Source of the DNA: Clostridium sp. SY8519
Lineage (GTDB): Bacteria > Bacillota > Clostridia > Lachnospirales > Lachnospiraceae
NCBI RefSeq assembly: GCF_000270305.1
Contig: NC_015737.1
Coordinates: forward strand, 1,240,501 to 1,304,500
DNA length: 64,000 bases
Direction: 5' to 3'
Positions 57,661 through 64,000 of the stretch are shown piece after piece. Under the pieces are notes generated by a model. That model was not told the DNA's origin, ran no database searches, and worked only from the letters and a program-made list of their open reading frames with translations. Every line of letters starts with the position of its first letter. The first letter of the stretch is position 1. The translations under genes were made by a program, and so were the position numbers.

Positions 57661-57770
57661 CCGGTTCTGCAGCCGGCAAATCAGTTCCGCAGTCAGGGAA
57701 TCAGCGCTGCGGCCAGGGAATCAGCGCTGCGGCCAGGGAGTCAGCGCTGCGGTCAGAGAATCAGTTCTGG
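57661..57770. repeat. 20-bp tandem repeat, four clear copies plus edges
   Basis: Units start at 57681, 57701, 57721 and 57741 (TCAGCGCTGCGGCCAGGGAA type), with degenerate copies at 57661 and 57761. Exactly 20 bases each. The 234-base gap between the pseudouridine synthase (-) and the LRR gene (+) holds little else. Confidence 0.85.
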
Positions 57771-57809
57771 GGCGGAATACAGGCGGAAAATTACCGCCGG
57801 GAGGAAAAA

Positions 57810-58706
57810 GTGGCAGTTACAGCGGAAAAAAGACAGGGAAAAGACGGGGAATATATGGAGATTACCGGGGCGGATCCGGGAACGGAAGTGCTGGTGATTC
57901 CGGAGACAGTCGACGGAATCCCTGTGCGGAGCGTGGGATCCAATGCCTTTTCCCGCCGGGAGGATCTCCGGGAAATCCGCATTCCCGGGTCTGTCAGACA
58001 GCTGAAAGGGTTTGCTTTTTATCACTGTCCCCGTCTGGAACGGCTGAGCATGACGGACAGTGTGGAGGATTACTATGACGGCGTGATCCGGCAGTGCCGG
58101 AACCTGTCGGAAATATCGGTTACGATGCAGCGGGAAAACTACCGGATTCTGCATGAGCTTCTGGGAGACAATGACCGCCAGGTGACGTTTCAGCTGGAAA
58201 TAGAGGATGGAAAGTCCCGGGAAACGGTGCGTCTGACGTTTCCGGAATATGTATACAACTTTCAGGAAGATACCATGGCCCGGGCGATTCATCACAAAAT
58301 CGAGGGAGCCGGATATCCCTTCCGTGAATGTGTCTCCCGGGACGGAATTGATTTCCGCGGGTATGACCGGCTGTTTTTTCGGATTTCCAGCTATGATACG
58401 GACACTGCGGTGGAGATCGCGCTCAACCGCCTGATGTATCCAAAAGAACTGCTGGAAGAAGCAAAAGAGCAGTACCGGGATTTTCTCCGGGAACACGGGA
58501 TAGACGCCCTGCGGATCCTGATTGGGGCAGGAGACAGCGAGCGGACGGGCGTGCTGACGCGGATGGAGCTGCTGGCCGAAGAGGCCGTGCAGTATGGGAT
58601 CCGGGAGGCTTCCCGGGAAAGACAGACAGAGATCTGCGGTCTGCTGATGGAATATGACCGCAGGAAAGGAGCCGGAGGCAGGAAGCGGGAGACTTTTTCC
58701 CTGTAA
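57810..58706 (+). CDS. Leucine-rich-repeat (BspA-type) protein, first gene of the MoxR/VWA set
   Basis: 298 aa, GTG start with GGGAGG. The N-terminal third has two or three BspA-like LRR_5 repeats (VLVIPETVDGIPVRSVGSNAF; LREIRIPGSVRQLKGFAFYH, in parts). The remainder (about 120-298) is an alpha/beta region of unrecognised type, rich in Glu and Arg. No signal peptide or membrane helix, so cytoplasmic, which is unusual for BspA repeats. It ends 24 bases before the VWA-like gene, so probably the same operon. Confidence 0.75.
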   Translation: MAVTAEKRQGKDGEYMEITGADPGTEVLVIPETVDGIPVRSVGSNAFSRREDLREIRIPGSVRQLKGFAFYHCPRLERLSMTDSVEDYYDGVIRQCRNLSEISVTMQRENYRILHELLGDNDRQVTFQLEIEDGKSRETVRLTFPEYVYNFQEDTMARAIHHKIEGAGYPFRECVSRDGIDFRGYDRLFFRISSYDTDTAVEIALNRLMYPKELLEEAKEQYRDFLREHGIDALRILIGAGDSERTGVLTRMELLAEEAVQYGIREASRERQTEICGLLMEYDRRKGAGGRKRETFSL

Positions 58707-58730
58707 GACGGCAGCCGGTAAGGAGGAAGC

Positions 58731-60365
58731 ATGAACACCAGAGAGCAGCTGGAGGCAATCGGAAAAAAGATATGGAACGCGTCCCGGACAGAGCTGTATC
58801 TGTCCATGCGTTTCTTCGGCATGGCGCTGGACAGTCTGGGCTATGAGGCGGATCTGTCCACCCGGACCGTGGGAACCGACGGAGAAACCATCCGTTTTAA
58901 TCCCCGCTGGGTGATGGAAGTCTATCTGGAGCATCCGTATATGTTGAACCGGGCGTATGTGCATATGATTCTGCACTGCCTGTTCCGGCATATGAGCGCT
59001 GCCGGCACACAGAAACGGGAAGATCTGTGGAACCTGGCCTGTGACATCGCGGCAGAATCGGTGCTGGATACGATGGAAAGTCCGGCGGTCCGCAGGACGC
59101 CGTCGGATTTTCGGGAAGAGTGGTATGCCCGGCTGAAGGCGGAGGTACGGGTCCTGACCGCGGAGAAAATCTATCAGTATTTTCTGGGCTGCCGTGAGGA
59201 TTATCCGCTGTATCTTAAGCTGCAGCAGGAATTTCAGACCGATGACCATTCCTTCTGGGAGCGTCTGGAGGAGCAGAAGGCCGGAGAGGGACAGCCAGGT
59301 GGAGGCCCCCGGCCGGAACAGAAAGAGGCAGGCGGGGATGATCCGCAGAAGACCGGAGATCATGGAGGTCCGGGGGAACCGAAAACGGCAGGAGAGAATT
59401 CCCGGCCGGGGTCTGGAGCGGACAGATCATCGGAAGAACAGAATTCTTCACAGAGGTCTGGAACAGAGGAAGATTCGGAAAAACAGCCGTCAGGAGAGGG
59501 GGACTCTCCACAGAAGTCCGGAGCCGACCGGGATCCGGTGGGAAAACCGGCAGACGGGCGGAAGCAGAATGCCTCCGCAGACCGGAATCACCGGGCCCCG
59601 GCAGACGGAGGGACTGTCCCGCCGGGGCTGCGCCGGACAGAACTGGAAGAACGGTGGAAGGAGCATGCCAGAAGGATTGCATCCGAGCTGGAGATGCAGG
59701 GAAGTGAAGCGTCCGCCGACACCGGGAGCCTGTCCCGGATGCTGGCGGTCACCACACGGAAACGGCGGGATTACCGGGAGTTTCTGCGAAGATTTTCCGT
59801 TGTCCGGGAGGAGGCTTCTGTGGATCCGGATTCCTTTGATTACGGATTTTACAACTATGGCATGGAACTGTATGGAAATGTCCCGCTGATTGAGGAAAAT
59901 GAATTCCGGGAAGTCCGCCGGGTGGATGAACTGGTGATTGCCATTGATACGTCCGCTTCCTGCCAGGACCGCCTGGTGCAGAAATTTCTGAATGATACGG
60001 CGGACCTGCTGGCCCGGCAGGAAAATTTTTTCCACAAAGTGGAGATCCGGATTCTGGAATGTGACGATCAGGTGCAGAAGGATGTGAAAATTACGGATGT
60101 CCGGCAGATGGAGACCTACGCGAAGGGGTTTCATATGAAGGGGGGCTACGGGACAGATTTCCGGCCGGTATTTTCCTATGTTGCCCGGCTGCGCAGACAG
60201 GGGCAGCTGCCGCATCTGAAGGGACTGCTGTATTTTACGGACGGATTCGGCATTTATCCGACTCATCCCACCGACTATGCCACCGCCTTTGTCTTTCATC
60301 CGGAAGAGGAAATGAATGACGGGGATGTGCCGGACTGGGCCATGCGGCTGTATCTGGAAGAATAA
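58731..60365 (+). CDS. Metallopeptidase-like/VWA-like protein (DUF2201 type)
   Basis: 544 aa. The N-terminal putative metallopeptidase domain has a His-rich helix HMILHCLFRH (His78, His82, His87). A long disordered Gly/Pro/Glu/Asp/Lys linker spans about 183-300. The C-terminal VWA-like domain has the MIDAS motif AIDTSAS (Asp406, Ser408, Ser410) and a later GGYGTDFRPVF. These match the two DUF2201 domains known from MoxR partners. It lies 12 bases before the ATPase gene; RBS AAGGAGG. Proteolysis is unproven: the helix lacks the Glu of a HExxH site. Confidence 0.85.
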   Translation: MNTREQLEAIGKKIWNASRTELYLSMRFFGMALDSLGYEADLSTRTVGTDGETIRFNPRWVMEVYLEHPYMLNRAYVHMILHCLFRHMSAAGTQKREDLWNLACDIAAESVLDTMESPAVRRTPSDFREEWYARLKAEVRVLTAEKIYQYFLGCREDYPLYLKLQQEFQTDDHSFWERLEEQKAGEGQPGGGPRPEQKEAGGDDPQKTGDHGGPGEPKTAGENSRPGSGADRSSEEQNSSQRSGTEEDSEKQPSGEGDSPQKSGADRDPVGKPADGRKQNASADRNHRAPADGGTVPPGLRRTELEERWKEHARRIASELEMQGSEASADTGSLSRMLAVTTRKRRDYREFLRRFSVVREEASVDPDSFDYGFYNYGMELYGNVPLIEENEFREVRRVDELVIAIDTSASCQDRLVQKFLNDTADLLARQENFFHKVEIRILECDDQVQKDVKITDVRQMETYAKGFHMKGGYGTDFRPVFSYVARLRRQGQLPHLKGLLYFTDGFGIYPTHPTDYATAFVFHPEEEMNDGDVPDWAMRLYLEE

Positions 60366-60377
60366 CCGGGAGACAGA

Positions 60378-61892
60378 ATGGAGAGAGCATGTATGAACAT
60401 TAAAGAAGCAAAAGAAGAGATCATCAATACGATACAGGCATACCTGAAAAAGGATGAAACCGGTGCTTACGAAATTCCCGTGGAGCGCCAGCGGCCGGTG
60501 CTTTTAATGGGACCGCCCGGCATCGGAAAAACCGCGATTATGGAGCAGGTGGCCAGAGAGTGCGGCATCAATCTGGTGTCCTATACCATCACCCATCACA
60601 CCCGGCAGAGCGCCATCGGTCTGCCGTATATTTCCCAGCGGGAATACGGCGGGAAGACCTATTCCGTAACCGAATATACCATGAGTGAAATCATCGCTTC
60701 GGTCTACGAGCAGATCGAGCGTTCCGGCATCCGGGAGGGGATTCTCTTCCTGGATGAGATCAACTGTGTATCGGAAACCCTTACCCCTACCATGCTGCAG
60801 TTCCTGCAGTACAAGACCTTCGGCAGCCACAAGGTGCCGGACGGATTTATCGTGGTGACCGCGGGCAATCCGCCGCAGTACAACCGGTCGGTGCGGGATT
60901 TTGACCTGGTGACCCTGGACCGTGTCAAACGGATCAATGTGGAGGCGGATTACGGAGCCTGGAAGGCTTATGCCCGTCAGGCCGGGATACACGGTTCGAT
61001 CCTGACCTATCTGGAGATCAAAAATAAGAACTTTTATTCGATCCGCACAGATGTGGAAGAAAAATATTTTGTCACAGCCAGAGGCTGGGAGGATCTGTCC
61101 CGAATTCTGACTGTTTACGAAGAAATGGGGCGGCCGGTGGATGAAAAACTCTGCGTGCAGTATCTGCAGGATCCGGAGATTGCCCGGGATTACGCCACAT
61201 ATTACGAACTGTACAACCGTTACAAAACGGTCTATCAGGTGCAGGAGATCCTGGCGGGACGGCTGGAAGAGGGAGAAAGCAGCTTAAAAACCGCGCCCTT
61301 TGATGAGAAACTGAGTCTCCTGGGCCTGCTTTTGGACAGCCTGGATCAGGAGTTCCGCGGTTACGCGGAGGCACTGGAAGTGCAGCGGGCACTTTTCGGA
61401 CGGCTGAAACGTCTGGGCGAAGAGGAGAAAAGTCAGCCGGCTGACGCGCTGGAGACACAGATCCGGGAAGCAGAGCGCAGCTATGCAGGCAAGAAAGAAG
61501 CCGGGCTGCTGTCGCCGGAGCAGGAACGTGAGCAGCGTCTGGTGATCCGGGCGCTGCAGGAGCTGAAGCGGAAGCTGGCCCTGGACCAGGCCTCCGGCGC
61601 CGGGGCGGAGGAAGAGATCCGTCAGTGGTTTAACACCAGGGAGCAGCAGCGTAACGAGGCAGTGGACCGGGCAGGAGAACATCTGACCAACTGTTTTGCC
61701 TTTCTGGAGCGGACATTCGGGGAAGAACAGGAACTGGTGATCTTTCTCTCCGAACTGTCCGCAGGCTACTACAGCCTGAAATATGTCAGCGAGTGCGGCA
61801 ATGACGCCTACTACCGCTATAACAGACTGCTGCTTTTAAAAGACCAGCAGCAGGAGCTGAAAGATCAGATCCGTCAGGTGATGCAGCTGTAA
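60378..61892 (+). CDS. MoxR-type AAA+ ATPase
   Basis: 504 aa; ATG 60393 is an alternative start with GGAG upstream. Walker A MGPPGIGKT near residue 44, Walker B GILFLDEINCV near 121, sensor-1 TAGNPPQYN and a later Arg-finger region. A long helical C-terminal part (about 260-504) is specific to the subfamily. MoxR ATPases act as chaperones that remodel or insert metal into VWA-containing partners, which fits the adjacent VWA gene. The 17 bases spanning its stop codon recur 60 bases downstream. Confidence 0.88.
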   Translation: MERACMNIKEAKEEIINTIQAYLKKDETGAYEIPVERQRPVLLMGPPGIGKTAIMEQVARECGINLVSYTITHHTRQSAIGLPYISQREYGGKTYSVTEYTMSEIIASVYEQIERSGIREGILFLDEINCVSETLTPTMLQFLQYKTFGSHKVPDGFIVVTAGNPPQYNRSVRDFDLVTLDRVKRINVEADYGAWKAYARQAGIHGSILTYLEIKNKNFYSIRTDVEEKYFVTARGWEDLSRILTVYEEMGRPVDEKLCVQYLQDPEIARDYATYYELYNRYKTVYQVQEILAGRLEEGESSLKTAPFDEKLSLLGLLLDSLDQEFRGYAEALEVQRALFGRLKRLGEEEKSQPADALETQIREAERSYAGKKEAGLLSPEQEREQRLVIRALQELKRKLALDQASGAGAEEEIRQWFNTREQQRNEAVDRAGEHLTNCFAFLERTFGEEQELVIFLSELSAGYYSLKYVSECGNDAYYRYNRLLLLKDQQQELKDQIRQVMQL

Positions 61893-61960
61893 ACGGCGGG
61901 GGCGCACACGAAGTTGAAACGTCCAAGCCGCCCGCTTTAGCGTCAGCTGTAAACGGTGGG
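61884..61960. repeat. Duplicated 17-bp sequence at the end of the ATPase gene
   Basis: CAGCTGTAAACGGCGGG at 61884-61900, recurring with one change at 61944-61960. The first copy contains the stop codon of the ATPase gene. The copies are exactly 60 bases apart. Confidence 0.7.
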
Positions 61961-61998
61961 GCGCGCAGCAGAAGAAAAAAGGAAAAGGAAAGCGTCTG

Positions 61999-62769
61999 AT
62001 GGCAGCAGAAAAGAAAAATTATCGCATGACCATAAGCTATGACGGCACACGGTATGCCGGCTGGCAGAGACAGAAGAAAAATGAACAGACCATACAGGGC
62101 AAGCTGGAGCATGTGCTGTCCGTGATGGAGAAAGAGGAGCAGCGGGCAGAGGCCGCCGTGCAGGTCATCGGCGCCGGACGTACCGACGCGGGTGTCCATG
62201 CCCGGGCAATGACGGCAAATGTATTTCTGCGGACGGAGCGGACAGCGGAGGAGGTCGGACAGTATCTGAATCAGTATCTTCCGGAGGATATCAGCGTGGA
62301 TCAGGTAAAAATCGCGTCCGACCGGTTCCACAGCAGATACAATGCCATCGGCAAGACCTACCGCTACACCTGCTGGTACGGAACCGGCAAGCCGGTCTTT
62401 GACCGGCGGTATGTCTGGGCCCTGGAAGAACGGCCGGATGTGGAACAGATGCGCCGGGCGGCAGAGTTCCTTACCGGGCGCCATGATTTTAAGGCATTCT
62501 GCGGCAATCCCAGATATAAGAAATCCACAGTGCGGGAAGTGGACCGGATCGAAATCCGGGAGGAATGGCCGTATCTACGGCTGTATTTCCACGGAACCGG
62601 ATTTCTCCAGAATATGGTGCGGATCCTGACCGGAACACTGCTGGAAGTGGGCGCCGGGCGGATGCAGGCAGAAGACATGCTGCGGATTCTCGCGGCGGGC
62701 GTACGGGCCCAGGCGGGACCCACGGCACCGGCCCGGGGGCTGTGTCTGCTGGAAGTGGACTATGACTGA
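61999..62769 (+). CDS. truA: tRNA pseudouridine synthase A
   Basis: 256 aa. MTISYDGTRYAGWQRQ, catalytic GAGRTDAGVHARA with the nucleophilic Asp near residue 60, RYNAIGKTYRY and GTGFLQNMVRILTGTLLEVG are typical. It modifies U38-40 in tRNA anticodon arms. RBS AAGGAAAGG. About 105 bases after the MoxR gene, with a duplicated 17-bp motif between. Confidence 0.95.
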   Translation: MAAEKKNYRMTISYDGTRYAGWQRQKKNEQTIQGKLEHVLSVMEKEEQRAEAAVQVIGAGRTDAGVHARAMTANVFLRTERTAEEVGQYLNQYLPEDISVDQVKIASDRFHSRYNAIGKTYRYTCWYGTGKPVFDRRYVWALEERPDVEQMRRAAEFLTGRHDFKAFCGNPRYKKSTVREVDRIEIREEWPYLRLYFHGTGFLQNMVRILTGTLLEVGAGRMQAEDMLRILAAGVRAQAGPTAPARGLCLLEVDYD

Positions 62770-62845
62770 GCGAATCCAGTCTGTGGCCGGTCAGATACCG
62801 GCAGGATGACAGGAAAATTACGACGGAGCGAGTCGGAGGTGCGGA

Positions 62846-63760
62846 ATGAATCAGAAGATACGTTATTTTCTCCGGGCGGCAGAAGAAAAAAGCTTTTCCA
62901 GGGCGGCACAGCAGATCTATGTATCCCCCCAGGCGCTGACGAAGCAGATTACCGCGCTGGAGCAGGAAATCGGCGGCGAACTGTTTACCCGTTCCTCCCG
63001 GGGAATTGAGCTGACCCGGCTGGGCGTATACGCCCGGGAACAGCTTGGCAAGGTGGAGCGGGAGTACACCGAGGTGCTGGAAACGCTGAAACAGCGGGCG
63101 CATGACGGCAAAGAGCAGATCCGAATCGGCATCTTTTCCGCATTGCCGCGGGATGAGATGGTTACGCCGCTGGTATCTTTCCTCATGGCGTCCTATCCCT
63201 GCTATCAGATCAGCCTGGAGATGCTGGAACTGGAGGAAGGGCGGAAAAAGCTGATGAGCGGCAGGCTGGACATTCTGCTGACGAATGTGCATGAGCAGGA
63301 TAACCTGTTCGGATACGAGGGGCTTTCCTTTGGGGAGCATGACGTAGAGGTGATTGTGTCCCTGCTTCATCCCTGGGCGATCCGGGATTCCATCACCTTG
63401 GAAGATATGCGCCGGGAGACGTTTCTGAAACTGAAGGTGGACCGGGATCATTACAATGTGCCGCTGTCGGAGAATTTTTATGAAAATATCCCCTGCAGAG
63501 AAGTCAGGGAAGTCGGCAATTTTGAGACCCTGATGGTGCTGATGCGGCAGGCGGAGGGGTTTGCGGTGTTTCCCATGATGTTCTACGGAGTGGAAAACGG
63601 GCAGGTCCGCGGATTTCCCTATCCCGGCAGGGCACTGCGCTATCACACGGCGCTGCTGTATCACCGGGACAGCAGGCTGAAGGGCCTCAGCGGGATTGTG
63701 GATGACCTGCGGGAGGAATTTGACCTGGAACCGATTCCGCAGGGACAGAATGGGATGTAA
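62846..63760 (+). CDS. LysR-family transcriptional regulator
   Basis: 304 aa. N-terminal winged helix (FLRAAEEKSFSRAAQQIYVSPQALTKQITALEQ, in parts) and the usual two-subdomain effector-binding part starting IRIGIFSALP. Effector unknown. It precedes, in the same direction, a gene for a UroD-family protein. RBS CGGAGG. The nearest likely target is that downstream gene, but LysR targets are more often divergent. Confidence 0.9.
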   Translation: MNQKIRYFLRAAEEKSFSRAAQQIYVSPQALTKQITALEQEIGGELFTRSSRGIELTRLGVYAREQLGKVEREYTEVLETLKQRAHDGKEQIRIGIFSALPRDEMVTPLVSFLMASYPCYQISLEMLELEEGRKKLMSGRLDILLTNVHEQDNLFGYEGLSFGEHDVEVIVSLLHPWAIRDSITLEDMRRETFLKLKVDRDHYNVPLSENFYENIPCREVREVGNFETLMVLMRQAEGFAVFPMMFYGVENGQVRGFPYPGRALRYHTALLYHRDSRLKGLSGIVDDLREEFDLEPIPQGQNGM

Positions 63761-63870
63761 CTTCTGGTTACAGCACAGGAGACAGAAACTGATTCCTTCT
63801 GCCGCAGGAAACTGTTAGGATAGAGACAGAAACAAAGCAGTATGACAGGCAGGACAAGGAGGCAGGGGTT

Positions 63871-64000
63871 ATGCAGACACCAAAAGAAGCATTGCTGGCC
63901 GCATTGAAGGGAGAACCGATCGATTTTATTCCGGAAGTTTATTCCGTCATGAAGGATGTGGTATTCCCGGGAGAACGGTATTTCGGAAAAGACAATCAGC
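63871..64000 (+). CDS. Uroporphyrinogen-decarboxylase-family protein (partial, cut by the window edge)
   Basis: Only the first 43 codons are present (MQTPKEALLAALKGEPIDF then FIPEV). The pattern TPKEALLAALKGEPID.IP resembles the N-terminus of UroD/MtaA-CmuA-type methyltransferases, which demethylate cobalamin-bound or related substrates. RBS AAGGAGG at 63857-63863. The rest of the gene lies outside the window, so the assignment is provisional. Confidence 0.5.
   Translation, partial: MQTPKEALLAALKGEPIDFIPEVYSVMKDVVFPGERYFGKDNQ

Noticed and set aside
57661..57770. CRISPR array or coding repeat
   Set aside because: 20-bp units are directly adjacent without spacers, and the length is not a multiple of three, so it is neither CRISPR nor a protein repeat.
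57753..59363. 536-codon - strand frame across the LRR and VWA genes
   Set aside because: Covers two genes with recognisable domains on the + strand and has no ribosome site or motif of its own.

Overview
The window reads as chromosomal DNA of an anaerobic Firmicute of class Clostridia, most likely a GC-rich Lachnospiraceae gut species. Supporting signs are the gdpP-rplI-dnaB and hup-rqcP-divIC-tilS-hpt-ftsH gene orders, the paired glgC/glgD, an NADP-type glutamate dehydrogenase, the long form of Prs, the short archaeal-type ProS and an HPr-like protein without the phosphorylatable His. Genes are dense, mostly on the + strand, with AGGAGG-type ribosome binding sites and many start/stop overlaps. 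The species cannot be named from the sequence alone.

Layout. 0-8 kb: alanine/sodium symporter, c-di-AMP phosphodiesterase, L9, DnaB, an FtsL-like protein, GdhA and a Crh-like HPr paralogue. 8.3-13.3 kb (- strand): prs, a DnaI-like helicase loader, a DnaD-domain protein and murC. 13.6-16.3 kb: ADP-glucose pyrophosphorylase pair and spoVG. 16.6-24.3 kb: pth-mfd-shikimate-kinase-like (overlapping), murA and metK. 24.4-32.2 kb: a two-component pair, a pseudouridine synthase, proS, cca and a phosphohexomutase. 32.4-37.5 kb: the hup to ftsH housekeeping cluster, here without the sporulation genes often found between its members. 37.8-45.4 kb: a GH13 alpha-glycosidase, then a TetR regulator, an MMPL/RND exporter and a very large heptad-repeat surface protein. 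45.5-49.3 kb: a YoaK-type membrane protein, an unknown small protein, a B12-binding radical SAM protein and endonuclease III.

49.4-52.6 kb is a visibly AT-rich insert: a GtrA/GtrB surface-glycosylation cassette whose third member, a DUF6056-like multi-spanning protein, is broken by a frameshift. 52.8-54.8 kb holds thioredoxin, thioredoxin reductase and an OhrR-type peroxide sensor with two cysteines. 54.8-62 kb is the most irregular part. It has four sets of short direct repeats, an orphan transcription unit (strong promoter, strong terminator, only small reading frames), a Ca2+/Na+ antiporter, an RluA-type synthase and a three-gene set of LRR protein, metallopeptidase-like/VWA protein and MoxR-type AAA+ ATPase. 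truA, a LysR regulator and the first codons of a UroD-family protein close the window.

How the genes fit together: most are core replication, translation, cell-wall and carbon-storage functions. The parts most worth follow-up are the LRR/VWA/MoxR triad, the orphan transcription unit at 55.07-55.40 kb, the broken Gtr cassette and the TetR/MMPL/heptad-protein export locus. No rRNA, tRNA, CRISPR array, prophage or transposase gene was recognised.
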